Assembly (NCBI RefSeq): GCF_964204865.1
Contig: NC_135259.1
Coordinates: 7,202,974-7,266,973 of the forward strand
Source of the DNA: Styela clava
Taxonomy: Eukaryota; Chordata; Ascidiacea; Stolidobranchia; Styelidae
Length of the DNA: 64,000 bases
Direction of reading: 5' to 3'
This document shows positions 50,001 to 63,502 of the stretch, one piece after another. The translations under genes were made by a program, and so were the position numbers. How positions within the stretch are numbered: position 1 is the stretch's first letter; each line of letters starts with the position of its first letter. A model generated the notes under the pieces. The model made no database searches. It was given only the letters and a program-made list of their open reading frames with translations, and was not told the DNA's origin.

Positions 50001-53000
50001 CGAGGATATCATATGGTATCCAAATGTATTTCTGTAACGTTTCATCTGACCAAAGTCAGACTTTTTAGGATGACTAGATTATTGTAAACAAAGAAATATA
50101 TTTGTGTTAGTGTCCGCTGTCAAGCACGATTCTTGAATTATATAGTTTTGATTGAAAATGTTTTTCAAGGCCATTCATTGGTGTTGTTTTACACAGCAGA
50201 CATGGTAATAATAGTAATTTTTAATGAAAGGTCTTTTTGCTTGACATTTTTAACCTATTCAATTTCAATTGTAATTTATGCAATAAGTGTATTTCTTTTG
50301 ACTGTGCTCTCAAATTTTATTAGTTAAAGCAAGCCTTTAATTAATACCCCAACTTGCCTTTGTATTATTGGTGTGTATTTTGTTGGAAGTGGAATAAATG
50401 CTCGAGAGTTTATCCAAATTCAAGATAGGATCCAGTTTCACAAAACTCAAAAGTAAATTTGATACAGTGATACCTCGGTAGTCGAACGACTTGATACTCG
50501 AACAATTCGGTAGTCGACCAAAAAATTATAGTCAAAAATGGTGCGGTACATAAACAGAAATTCTTGTGCTTGAACACCCAAGCGTGCCGTCGAGTGCGAG
50601 GATTTATATTATTGAAAGCCCTGTTTCATCCTTCCCAATATTTTCAAAGTTCTAGATCGAGACCTCGAACTGCTCATGAACAAGAACAATATGTTGAAGA
50701 TCAAAAACTCGCTATTTTGTTGCAAAACGAAGAATTTATACGGGAATTGAAACGTAACGATGAATTTTTAAAAGCTTTGGAGAAAGGTAAATAAACTATT
50801 TAGGAAAATTTTTAGGCTATTTTAAAGAGAGACTGACTTTTCTAAACTCCATATTCAGTTTTGAGTAGACAATTTTGACAAAAAAATTTCGTTATTTAGT
50901 ATGGAAATCATCTCTGGAAAAAATTTCAAATTAGAATATCATTTATTGTGAATTTTTGAAAAGATGTCGCTTTTTAGCTATGCTCAATTTATGACTTTTC
51001 TTGTTACCTGATGGTTGAATTGAAATAAACCATTTCAGGATTCATGTTAAAAATTTTGAATCTGGATAATTATCGCCAGTTTCTAAATTTGTAATCTTAT
51101 AACAATACAGATATAACAATATAGAAACAATATAGATTGTATAAAATTATGATTTGTTGATATTTCTCAGATCGACCTAATAATATATCATCGATACCTA
51201 CAACTCCAATCGCGGAAATAGCAGACAGGGTCAGTATATTAAATACTTTTTTCAGAAAGTTTCTGATAGGACAATATGTAGTTCGGAATAGGATTTTTTT
51301 ATGTTTATCTTGCAATTGCAGTGGATGATAGGATTGGCTTGATCATCTGACGAACCATGGATTCAGATTCTGGGGTAGTCCCGAGAGCCATCTAGTCTTC
51401 AGTCCATCTATGAGCACTTATGTTAGCGTTTATATGGTGCTAAGATTTAATCCTTTCTTTGACCTTATGATAAATGTATATCTGCCTTCACGGCCGAGCA
51501 CTGCCCTCGAAATACACTGAAATTACCACTTCGTAGCGAATTTTTTTTTTGTGATTTGAATGTTTATGTCGGAGCAGCTAGATGCCATATTTCCAGACGT
51601 GTGAACGAACAGCTTTCCAACGAGGTACGCTCATAAGCAATATGCTCCCGCTGTATACCAGCTTAGATAAATTTTGTCCATGCAGTATTTCCCCAATTTT
51701 TCCTTTTTTCAATATTAACGTCCCTGTTCTGGCATTAATCAATCTATCGGTTCCATTACATTTGAACCCACGACAATTGCACCTGCATACTATTTATTGC
51801 ACCTCTTGAAATTTTTTTTGAACTGATATTTGAACAAATACTAACCCTAACCCATGGGTTTTAGCACCCGCATATAGATTGAACCCGTGGATATACGCAT
51901 GGGTTCAAATGTTGGGTCACTCAATCTATCACTTCAGATGTATGAATTCTTGTACTGGAGGAATCCGTGAAAAACCCTGCACCAGCAATCCATTCTTACA
52001 TAATCAACCTGTGGCACAGAATTTGAATCTATGAATCACATTGGTCGTGTAATCAATGGTGCGATGTCATGCCTAATATACATCTTAGCATATATCTCTT
52101 GTTATTTACACATCTAAAAAATACTTGGTATTTATCAGAATAAATTTTCCATTTCTAGGATATTGTACCATTACCAGATCCTGATGCGAAATATACGCAC
52201 GGATCACAAAATCCTTCTGTTCTAAAAAGAGTGGGAATGGATGATCCAGGTCAGTGTCCTTGTGTTTTTCTATTTATTCTTTTGAACAAGGTTTCTTTAA
52301 ATGAACCTTTAAACTCTTTCTTAGTTAAATGGAAATCAAATTTTTCAATTCTGGACCCTCTATTTGGCATTGAACAATACTTTTTTTTCTATGTTTTTCT
52401 GTGGTGAACTTCAAGTAGAAAACTTGATTTTTTTCTGTGTCTGTATTCCTCATACATGTCTCATATGTCCCAGTTTATGATTTTATCATTCTATTTTACA
52501 CAGAAAAAGAAGATGAAAAAATGTTCAAAGAAAACCTTAAACATATGGGAAAATGTAAGTATTTTTTATATACTGTACGTAGAAGTTGTCTTTTTTAATT
52601 TTTATTTGTAGAGTCACACTTTATTGGTAAGGTGTGTCACAATGTTCTGGTTTCCTGAAGTACGCGCCCTCAATTACTTCTAGTGGGTGTAGCATAACGA
52701 TTTTTGCATATAATATTCCTAACTCCCACCTGAGTACGTCACCCAAAAATTACAATCGCATCATAGAGCTTGCTAAAGTATAGCTACGATCGTCCGAAAT
52801 GGCATCTGTGCAGACTCTAATGAACTCACTAACACCAGCGATCTCTATCTTATCGGTATCGCTACGATGAGGAAACAAGTGGAATAGATTGCTCGATTCC
52901 GGATAATTGTCTGCGCTTTTAGACGACCATTTGACCTTTTAGACGGAATGACATATTTCATATTTTGTTATATATGCTTTTCAGCTGCCAGAAAAAAATT

Positions 53001-54041
53001 CAATGAAATTGCAAAGAAATTTTCAGTAAAGAGGAAAACTAGTTATAAATCAATGAAGAACATAGATCCTGTTTTTGCAAACTGTAAGTTAATAGAAAAT
53101 AGAAAACTAACAAACCATTATTATTTCAAATTAGAAAAAAATTAGATAGGAATATTGCTTACTTGTTTAGTACTAAAGCGTATTGTATTTGTATATCTTT
53201 CTTGAATGTCTCTTTTGTTGAATATCTTGGAACTTTTTTTTACCTCTTTAACACTTTTTAACTCTTTAACAATATACCTCGGTAGTCGAACAACCTGATA
53301 CCTGAACAATTTGGTAGTCTATCCGAAAATTCTAATTCAAAATGCTGTGGCACTCGAATTGGAATTCTGTGCTCGAAACGTGCTGTCGAGTGAGATGACT
53401 TCACCCGAACCGTGCATCTCGATTGCCTCCTGACCAACTTTAATGTATGAACAAAAGGTTGGGTCAAAAGGAAGCAGTATAGGTATACATTCTGTCACAG
53501 TAGACTACCGGTACAGCAATACTAGCACAGAAAAAAAGAATTTCATAAAACCCACATGAAATTTGCTCAAACGTACAGTAATTGATGTACCGACTCACTG
53601 TTTTGTACACATTTGAATAATTAATGTTGTTCAGGTACACATTTTCTTAATATTCTGGGTATTTTGCCAAAAATAACAATACAAAACAAACAATACAGTA
53701 ACAAACAATACAAAACAAACAATACAGTAAAACTAATCCCATACCCGACTTGGAATGGTAACCGGACGAGAGGCCGTGGTTCGCCATATGGATAAGCCGT
53801 CTTATCGGCTTTCCTCTCCCCCGGGATAAATATGTAAATCCTATCCTATCCTATATTTCAGTACTCGAACAAATCGTCCTGAATCAATTATGTTTGACTA
53901 CCAAGGCATCACTGCATTCAAATATATGTTTTGGGCTTACATAACTCATGTAACAGAATATCTCTATTTATACTCACAGGTGACGATAATTTTGATGAAG
54001 TACCAGGACCTGTCCCACGTTCCCCTGTGTTCGACCTATAA
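35033..54041 (+). CDS. CUEDC1: CUE domain-containing protein 1 orthologue
   Basis: Fifteen exons: 35033-35094, 35254-35400, 36474-36534, 37738-37943, 38489-38588, 38984-39420, 40101-40226, 48465-48665, 49449-49511, 50650-50786, 51171-51229, 52159-52249, 52504-52554, 52985-53083, 53980-54041; 1902 nt, 633 residues plus stop, all phases matching. The ATG at 35033 follows an in-frame TAA. Exons 1-2 encode LEFRQAMKDFRTMFPTLDSG and LIECVLRSNAGHVDSTIDQL, a CUE (ubiquitin-binding) domain at about residues 18-60. Exon 5 has WNPPMLGALPDDFLRILPQQ, exon 10 the helix EQYVEDQKLAILLQNEEFIR, and exons 13-14 FKENLKHMGKSARKKFNEIA; all are CUEDC1 hallmarks. Residues 193-467 (exons 6-9) are a Ser/His/Pro-rich low-complexity insertion making the protein much longer than vertebrate CUEDC1. 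Intron 7 is 8.2 kb. Family role: ubiquitin binding; precise function is poorly known. Confidence 0.93.
36126..36330 (+). repeat. Short inverted-repeat element, GTATGTGCCAATATGGAGG family (intron 2)
   Basis: Begins GCTTCAGAAGTGTATGTGCC with AATATGGAGGTAACTAA next, contains GACAGTCCCCGAAC and AACTAAAATAAGGAAAAT, and ends CCGGTACACATACTACGG. It is closely matched at 43680-43905, and its parts appear at 17798-17945 and 21494-21683. Likely a MITE family; here it lies between CUEDC1 exons 2 and 3. Confidence 0.65.
36715..37285. repeat. Cluster of GGACTTAGC motifs in both orientations (intron 3)
   Basis: Within about 560 bp of CUEDC1 intron 3 the 9-mer GGACTTAGC, its complement GCTAAGTCC or a one- to two-base variant occurs about ten times: near 36719, 36916, 36966, 37009, 37043, 37060, 37094, 37157, 37221 and 37272. 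Spacing is irregular (about 15-200 bp) and orientation alternates. No known repeat or site is recognised. Confidence 0.6.
37474..37486 (+). repeat. Poly(G) run in intron 3
   Basis: About a dozen consecutive G residues in an otherwise AT-rich intron; a simple repeat, of unstable length in sequencing. Confidence 0.8.
42515..42725 (+). repeat. GGGTTCAAAT-type dispersed repeat, copy 2
   Basis: Same block order as 3370-3565: TGACCGTACATTTGAACCCA, ATATCCGCGGGTTCAATCTA, GGGTTAGGGTGAG, GCAATAGTATGCAGGTGCAA, ATGGGTTCAAATG. In intron 7 of the CUEDC1-like gene. Confidence 0.75.
43680..43905 (+). repeat. Short inverted-repeat element, GTATGTACCAATAT family (intron 7)
   Basis: Near copy of 36126-36330: GCGCTCCAGAAGTGTATGTA, ATGGAGGTGACTAATTTTG, GGACAGTCCCCGAACT and CCCTAACCTGGTACAGTGG, ending in CATATACTACGGG. 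Confidence 0.7.
47870..48060 (+). repeat. Degenerate SINE-like head
   Basis: GCATCATGCTAAGCGTTAGAA, CCTCCGCGTTTCAAATTCCA and GGGAGATAAATATGTGCAA follow the order of the unit at 59100-59340 and 57945-57979. The B-box is mutated. Confidence 0.55.
49040..49275. mobile_element. hAT-derived repeat fragment before exon 9
   Basis: GGGTTTCCCAAACTGGCGTC and GACCCCTGAGGGTCCGTG on the left, and TAGGGGTCGCGACCCC on the right, are blocks typical of hAT-derived repeats. It ends about 170 bp before CUEDC1 exon 9. Exact ends and target duplication are not clear. Confidence 0.45.
50464..50605 (+). mobile_element. Pogo/Tigger-like terminal fragment just upstream of CUEDC1 exon 10
   Basis: CAGTGATACCTCGGTAGTCG followed by AACGACTTGATACTCGAACA; the same end sequence starts the element at 53270. 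The fragment stops about 45 bases before the exon 10 acceptor, so part of the branch-point region may derive from it. Confidence 0.55.
51745..51915 (-). repeat. GGGTTCAAAT-type dispersed repeat, copy 3 (inverted)
   Basis: Reverse orientation of the family: ACATTTGAACCCACGACAAT, TTGCACCTGCATACTATTTA, CTAACCCATGGGTTTTAGCA, GGTTCAAATGTTGGG. Lies in CUEDC1 intron 11. Confidence 0.7.
53680..53735 (+). repeat. Short tandem repeat (AACAAACAATACA..)
   Basis: Two units of about 28 bp built from ACAATACAAAACAAACAATA and CAGTAACAA, directly before the SINE tail; a minisatellite-like stretch. Confidence 0.7.
53736..53855 (+). repeat. SINE-like tail
   Basis: CCCGACTTGGAATGGTAACC, GGACGAGAGGCCGTGGTTCG and CCCCCGGGATAAATATG match the tail at 30840-30930. 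It ends in a TCCTA-rich tandem (53835-53855). Confidence 0.6.
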
Positions 54042-55328
54042 TAATTCACTCAACTATCTTTGTGATTTATTTTCTAAATGTTTATATTAAATCGTCTACA
54101 GCTGCTCAGGTCATCGGTTAACTTTTCAATTTTGCTTTTTTTTATAGTATCAAGCTTGCAATATTATTATATTGATACGCTAATATTAATTACCATAAGT
54201 ACATTTGATATTGGACTTTTAAGGACAAATCAGCAGCCTAGATCCTACTCTTTTGGCCACCACACGCGTCAGAAATTTACCACGAGCGACTAAAAATCAA
54301 ATTGAAGTAATAATACTTAAATTGTGCTTGTTATGTATTCCACCATTTTCTCTATATTTTTTTCAAAATGGGTTGTTTTCATATCTTTTTACAAATCAAG
54401 AGAGCAATGCTGAAATCAACAACAGAAAATTTGTGTATAGGCGTTTTTTTTAGAACCTGCAAATTTGGCGTAAAATACTGGCCCAGGGTAGAATATGGAA
54501 CAGAATATACAGCGTGGTTATAAAAATCCTGTTGCAATTCAAAATCGGTTCTTAATATATTTAAACCAGGTTTGTTTGAGAGATGCTTCCATCGAAATTT
54601 TGAATTCTTTAAGCCTATGGTTTAATTGAAAAGTTTTTTTGTCTCCAAAGCAACAACATGACTGACTACAATTTAGCAAAGGAATTCAGAAGTCCTTTTA
54701 TGTTTATTAGTGTTTACTAATACCTGCTATTATTTTGATTAAGCTATCTTTTTTTGCTCGAGTGAAGTTACAAATCCCTATTACCATCGTGCTTTATGAT
54801 TTGTGTTTTTTTCTGCAAATATATCTTTATGTTTACCGTCCAATAGTAATCCTGTTGAATTTTTTATGGCTGTGTTAAAAAGCAATTGAATATAAGAGTT
54901 TGAACTGTGTTTCAAAAATAATATCACAAATACCCATGTAAGATTATTCATCTGTTTGCAAAGAAAAGCAATTAAAAAGTGTTGAGTTTAGTCGTCATCA
55001 TAATAACATATAATGATTTTCCTTCAATTTATTTTTTAATTTTTGCTTGCCAAACCATGAAAGTTTCTTTATGAATTAAGTATCATCTGATGCCTCATTT
55101 GAAATTATCATCTTTATTCTTTCTTATATCAATACCATATATTAAGTACAGTGGCTACATTTTCATATACTTGACAGAGGACTTAAAAATGTAAACCTAT
55201 ATAAATCTTGTGCTATCGATTGGGTTTCTACGAGACTAATTACTTTTCCGTCTTCTATACTTTTGCGGAGGTGGATTCGTATGCATATAATGCAAGGATG
55301 CTGTAGCAAGTGTGAAGATAACTTTCCC

Positions 55329-55456
55329 AAGTGATTCAAGAGTCTTGCTGCACACTAACACAAATCTATTTTTGTAACGTTTCGTCTAACCAAGGTCAGA
55401 CAAAATGTTACAGAAATATATTTGTGTTAGTGTGCAGCAAGACTATTGAATCACTT
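55329..55456. mobile_element. Foldback element: 128-bp near-perfect hairpin
   Basis: Left arm AAGTGATTCAAGAGTCTTGC then TGCACACTAACACAAAT; right arm ATTTGTGTTAGTGTGCAGCA then AGACTATTGAATCACTT, complementary except for single mismatches, around a short centre near TCTAACCAAGGTCAGA. Partial arms of the same family occur near 36080-36115, 49670-49720 and 50025-50140, so it is a dispersed foldback MITE rather than a unique hairpin. Confidence 0.75.
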
Positions 55457-56504
55457 GAAATATATAAATCTGTTTCATTTAATGCAAGCTGTAGCGTGGA
55501 ATTTTGTAATATTCCTCATGGCTTTTAATAGGCTCTTCCAACATACATTTACATCTGAATGTATCTTCTCTCTGGGACAACCCAATGGCTGTAACTTCAA
55601 TAACTAGAATCCATTTAATTTAAGCACCTGTTTGTGTTGTCATCCTGACACGATTACAGCTACGCTATTGACCTGCGCCAAGAAGATATAAACCAAATTA
55701 AATGTATATTGTATAATGTAGTAAGGCAAATTCGAAAAAAAACGCTTTTAGGTTCGAAAAAAAAGTCATTTTAGGTGAAATACAATTTGTTGAATCCATG
55801 AAAAATATGCTGTTATTAAATTATTTTCATTCCCTGGTGAAACCTCCGATAACAATGTGAAATGATAAAAGATTGCTCATTTCTATCCTATTACTAAAAT
55901 TCAACAAAGTCTGATTTTTACTTCGATGTAAATAAATCCTGATATATCTTGCATCTGAAAATGCAACATTGCTATCCTATTAACCTTATGAAGATTATTT
56001 TGTATCTTGACAGTGCTGGGTATAGGACCCCAATCAAATGAAAATTTTTTATAAGGAACTATCCAAGATACTATTTCATTTATCCTTTGTATTGTACAAC
56101 AGGAATTCTGATGTAATGACTATTACAAATAAACTTTCTAAATAATCAAAGCATTGATATATCCACTTATTTTGCTGCATTTTGAATTATTGCCATAAAT
56201 ACCCTCGTTTGATTAAGACTAATTACCTCTGACAAAATTACATCCATTAAATGTGGGAAGAGATTTTTTATCACTACTAATAGCGATGTTAGTAATTTGT
56301 GGGAGATTTGTTTAAATGTGTTCTTCTGATCATTATTTAACCAGAAAATATATGGAATATTTCTGAAGAATGTAATTTTAACATTATGGTTCTTCATAGT
56401 CCATATATTCTGACTTTAAATCTCAATATGATGCCAATATTTGTCATAGTGGTTCTAAAAATTTCTTTGTCACTACGATACCATTACACCAGGCTTAGTC
56501 TACT

Positions 56505-56882
56505 GCAAGAGCGTAGCCAGCCTGAAATTTTGGGGTTGGCCAATTTTTTTTTTTGTATAATGACGTAATACGGCGCTCGTGACTTTTGCTCTGAACAAAG
56601 CCAAGTAGCCATCGATATCAACAATATCTTAAAGAATCGCTCTACAGACGTTGCTGTCGAAGTTATCCAAGGCATATAAGCGCGCATTCTCATCAATCTC
56701 TTTTGGTCCATTTGGTGAAAGTATTATTTATAGCAGGCCAGGACCGGTTAAATCGTTTAAGAATGGGGCAAAATGGTGTTGGGAAAAAACTGAACTCTTA
56801 CTGTAAATCTTGTGAAATTGCATTTAAAAAATTTTTTTTTGGGGGGGGACCATGGCCCCTCAGCCCCCCTGGCTATGCCTAT
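56505..56882. mobile_element. hAT-like MITE with GCGTAGCC termini
   Basis: Left GAGCGTAGCCAGCCTGAAAT and right GCCCCCCTGGCTATGCCT are imperfect complements. Flanks AGTCTACT and CCTCTACT match at 6 of 8 positions, suggesting an aged 8-bp target duplication. Interior has a T-run and a G-run but no coding sequence. Confidence 0.55.
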
Positions 56883-57929
56883 CCTCTACTGTTATTTTGG
56901 CAGCATGGGCTCGTGGTTTTGTGCATAAAGCGTTTGCTTAGAACTATGTTTCTAGATTTTTTGTCCAATTATGCATTTACCCTTATAAGTGATTAATTAT
57001 TGCCCGGTATACAACTCATCGTACTATTATGGTGTTTGAAAGGTACCTAATTTAATGTTGAACATAAAACTAGTTTACATTGTTTGATGAAATTACTATT
57101 TCTGTATTCTTGTTAAATATTATATCATGTTAATAATTTTGTAATAATATTAATATGGCACATAAATTTTGCTCTTCGTTGCTACGTTTTTTTTTTACTA
57201 TTTTCTTAATTTTTATTTTGTTCCATACAATAAGATTGCTAGTCAAAAGCGTGCTTTGCTCATTGAAAAAAATTGTAAAGTCGGCTCTGTATATTTCAGG
57301 AATGTTTTTGATAGACAAATTTGTTGTTATTTTCGTACTGTGTTAGTTATTTTCTCACAGTTGTAAATATCTCAATAAAATGCCAGTGGAATGTTCAGTT
57401 TTGTCTATTTTATTTTTATCTGTAAGGTTTTAATGAAGAGAGGTGTGAAGTGAGTAACTCCTGGTTACATATCGCGCATTTGCGGAATATTTTTAATGGG
57501 AAAGAAGTTTATGGAGAAAAATTTTTGGGTTCCCTTGAATTGGGTGAACAGTTGGAAAATGATTCAACCAAGATTATAACGTTTCTGAGGTAGGCTCTGT
57601 ATGGGGTCCTCTGTGTGCACGAAGTGCACTTGAAAATTGCTATGTGGTTTCATGAGGATTTCTTTAGATGGCGAACGTGACTGATGATATTTTTATAAAC
57701 AGTTTCCACTTCGAACAAGGCTCTGTTCCAGCAGCCACTTATCGGGGTTGGCTGGAATCTTTCTGGTTCGACCTCCCCGCTGTATTACCACATTAGTCAG
57801 GTGATGGGTATTGGATTTGAACTTCGTTAACCTGCAACGTTCAATGCTCTAACGACGGACTTGACATACCTTCAACCAGTTATTACTCTGGTTACAAAAC
57901 ATTTAAGTGAGAGAGGTCTTTTTGTCAAT

Positions 57930-57979
57930 AATAACTTGACTCGGCGGTGTGGTGCATCGTGCTAAGCGTCAGGAATACG
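57930..57979 (+). repeat. SINE head fragment cut by the hAT insertion
   Basis: GGTGCATCGTGCTAAGCGTC followed by AGGAATACG matches the head at 47870. The following hAT element begins after the target sequence CCCGTCGG. Confidence 0.5.
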
Positions 57980-57987
57980 CCCGTCGG

Positions 57988-58476
57988 CAGTGGCGTAGCA
58001 TCAACCCCCGCGGTCGCGGGAGGGCCCACAGTGCAAAGGAGCCCAAGCGGTTAGAATTTAGAAATTCAAGCCGCAAAACAAGTAATGCACATCTTATAAC
58101 GTTGATGTTAGTTCTGCTCAAATCGTTTTGTTACGTAACAATGCCATGGAGTCGTCCATTTTCGGCGTCTTGTGGTTTGATCGCACCGGCAAAATTACGA
58201 AGGCTGTCAGAATGAAAGCAAAACCTCTCAGTGGCGCACAGAAACGCAGAAAAAGGGCAGAAGAGGAAGATCGTATGAAAAAATTAAGGTAACCAAGATG
58301 AACGGCAAATTTTAGGTTACAATTGCCTTTTTATATAGCGACATGTTATGCTTTTTGACGAAATAAAAAAAAAAGCGTTGTTTTAGCTCATGTCCGAGAG
58401 TTTTTAGGGTCATTTCCACGAAATATTTTTGCGGGGGGGAGGGGGGGGGGGGCACGAGAGTCTTGCTACGCCACTG
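57988..58476 (+). mobile_element. Internally deleted hAT element with perfect 8-bp target duplication
   Basis: Left end CAGTGGCGTAGCATCAAC and right end TTGCTACGCCACTG are terminal inverted repeats (CAGTGGCGTAGCA). Both flanks are CCCGTCGG (57980-57987 and 58477-58484), a perfect 8-bp target duplication. Inside lies a short coding exon (58212-58287) for a transposase N-terminus. The G-run at 58430-58452 precedes the right end. Confidence 0.9.
58212..58287 (+). pseudogene. First exon of a ZMYM1-like hAT transposase, rest deleted
   Basis: ATG at 58212, then KAKPLSGAQKRRKRAEEED and RMKKLR, ending at a GT donor (AAG|GTAACC at 58288). The SGAQKRxxRxxEE start is typical of hAT transposases of the ZMYM1/TTF-domain type. 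The remaining exons are missing, so it cannot make transposase. Confidence 0.6.
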
Positions 58477-58489
58477 CCCGTCGGTTCCA

Positions 58490-58700
58490 TTATTTTAGCA
58501 CCCAGGGCAATTGAACCTGGATACTTTCGCACCTGCAGAATTTAGCACCCACATACAAACTGCACTAATGAACATTTGCAGCCATGGACATTTGCATCCA
58601 CGTATATTTGCACCTGCGTGTATTTGTGCACCCACGGATATTTGTGTCTATGGGCATTTGCACCCGTTAACGTTTACATCCATGGATACCAGTCTTTGGA
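58490..58700 (+). repeat. Degenerate array of ATTTGCACCCAC-type units
   Basis: Units such as ATTTGCACCTGCGTGT, ATTTGTGCACCCACGGAT and ATTTGCACCCGTTAACG follow at intervals of about 15-19 bp. They are related to the GGGTTCAAAT-type repeat family at 3370-3565 (TTTGCACC/TTTGAACC core), suggesting that family is built from this short unit. Confidence 0.6.
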
Positions 58701-59019
58701 GTAAAAGAGGTTTTATCGACATTTTCGCCGAAACACGGGCTTCCTAATGTTATGAATAGTATTGAAGACGAACTCAAACTCCAACGCGATTATTTAGATT
58801 TTCATCCATTAACTCAGATGTAAAAACGGTTTACCACTGACATTATTAACTTATCTAAGACCAGTTTTTATTGCCATCGTCTACTAACCACCACAAATTC
58901 GACTAGGTTTGCGTTATTTTATTGACAGAAAATGGATGAAAAAGTGGGATAGGATTATATATAACTCGCAATGACTGTAAACGCGTAGCGGCCCTCACAC
59001 TGAACACATGCTAATTAAA

Positions 59020-59110
59020 ATTGCATATGCGTGAAAATGCGCAAATGAATGGGTGCAAAAGTATGCAAGTGCGAATGTCTCGGGTGCAGTTTACAGGTGC
59101 AAATGTGCTG
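59020..59110 (+). repeat. GTGCAAA-type repeat units, reverse-oriented
   Basis: GGGTGCAAAAGTATGCAAGT, GCGAATGTCTCGGGTGCAGT and AGGTGCAAATGTGC; inverted relatives of the array at 58490-58700, adjoining a SINE-like unit. Confidence 0.5.
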
Positions 59111-59345
59111 TCACCACCGCGCCTCTGATTACCGTACCCTGCGTGGGTTCGAATCCCACGGGGGATAAATATGTGCAAGAGGATTCCTGGGCTTCTCACC
59201 GCCGTAGGGTGGTTCACTTAACCGGTGGTCGGGTACGGCTTCCTTCTCCATCAAGTGCATCCGGAATAAATAACTGGCTAACAGATTCCATGCCCGATAT
59301 GGCCTTATGACTAATCTGACAAGAGGCAGTTTTACGCCATACAAT
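59111..59345 (+). repeat. tRNA-derived SINE-like repeat
   Basis: Strong B-box within GCGTGGGTTCGAATCCCACG at 59141-59160, then GGGGATAAATATGTGCAAGA and a body with GGCTAACAGATTCCATGCCC and GATATGGCC. The best preserved head of the family in this window. No cloverleaf I would accept as a functional tRNA. Confidence 0.65.
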
Positions 59346-60629
59346 ATGGTAGGCTTTTCCTCAGAAGATTTAAATATGAAAATCCTAAATATGCGCAACA
59401 ATTACGTGCTGTGCTCACTGCTGCCATAGATCCTTACAGCCACCTCAACCATCCGGGCCGCTGACTAACACACTGTCATGCACTGTTGATTAGACAAAAA
59501 GCCGCGATGCACCATATCAGACCATCTTTCCTAAAAATCCGGTCCTATATTTTCCCTTGCGGTAAAACACTGCCTGCCTGCCGGAAATTTTCTCAGACCC
59601 AAAATAAGCAACTGTTATTTTAAGGATAGTAATGTATTTATGATTACGGTGTAAGTGGAACACTGATGTGAACAAAGACCTGAATTTCTTGACAAAAAAC
59701 GAAAAAAAAATAAGTGTGAGAAGGCTGATCAAGTAGGTAAAACAAGACCACAGAATTTTTGTTGTGGTTGTGCCATATTTGAAACACTGTGACAAAGTTC
59801 GATTATACCTGTGCTTACAAGTTGATATTGATATTTTGATTGGCTGACACATTGAGTTTATTCTTTGGCCAGTGAATGATTATTTAAACAAATCTAAACT
59901 AATCAGTATGGATGTTTTTTTTGATAGCAAATCCAGTTTCGCAATGTTGTTGGTGTAAATGGCTATCTTTGGACACTTAAGTTGGGCAACTATTCAATGA
60001 CACCCAACTATCTAATAAGACCCAAGAGCCAATTTAAATACCAGGTTATTTTCGAACACTGATGGGATTTTTTTGAATAAATCTCAGTATTATGTTCTTG
60101 TCTTATAATGAAAATTTTTTTAGCAATCAATCAGCAATGTATATTTTGTTTCTGATTTAAGTTTATTACTTTTTCACCCCCTTCTTGGCAGTTTTATTTT
60201 ACACTGTAACCATTGGAAAGTTTTAGGAATGAAATGTATAGTTAATCTCACTTCGAATGCAAGTGTAGATTTTAATTCACAATTGCATGAAAGGCTTTAT
60301 TTTTTGATGAAAAGTAAAGCATGTTGAAAGCAGGTATTTAATTAAAAGCTTATGTGTTCATTAAAAACAAATTTAAAATCCAGCAATAGCGACTAAATGT
60401 TATGATTGTTTACTTGTGAATGCATACTTCTCCTTATTTATACATGTGAATGACATAAAAGAAGCAACAACAGTTTGGGTGATTATCACTTTTGGTAGGC
60501 ATTATGAATAAGCTACTTTTTGTATTGGCTTAAATGTTGTGACCTATTGAATAAACGAGTATACCGGTTGCTCACCTCAATAAAAAAATCATATTTGAAC
60601 TCACTCTCAGTCTATGTTTATGAGGGTTG

Positions 60630-63502
<2,873 letters not shown>

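Larger units (their letters stand above)
53270..53920 (+). mobile_element. Pogo/Tigger-like non-autonomous element with nested SINE tail
   Basis: Left end TACCTCGGTAGTCGAACAAC; right end TTTGACTACCAAGGCATCAC, approximately its complement. The interior shares CTGTCACAGTAGACTACC with the remnant at 2630-2830. A SINE-type tail is inserted at about 53735-53850. It occupies CUEDC1 intron 14. Confidence 0.6.
54042..60629. other. 3' flank of CUEDC1 and intergenic region up to the MDM2-like gene
   Basis: No further gene supported. The 3' UTR of the CUEDC1-like gene starts here; I could not fix its poly(A) site (an AATAAA occurs as late as about 57373). Repeats at 55329-55456, 56505-56882, 57988-58476, 58490-58700 and 59020-59340 are listed separately. 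Between about 59400 and 60629 I see only AT-rich non-coding sequence. Confidence 0.5.

Noticed and set aside
57949-58215. 88-codon open frame over the SINE head and hAT left end
   Set aside because: It spans the junction of two mobile elements; only the small transposase exon after it looks like real coding sequence.
59141-59160. Possible tRNA gene
   Set aside because: Only the B-box is convincing; no matching acceptor stem or anticodon arm, and the unit recurs with a SINE tail.
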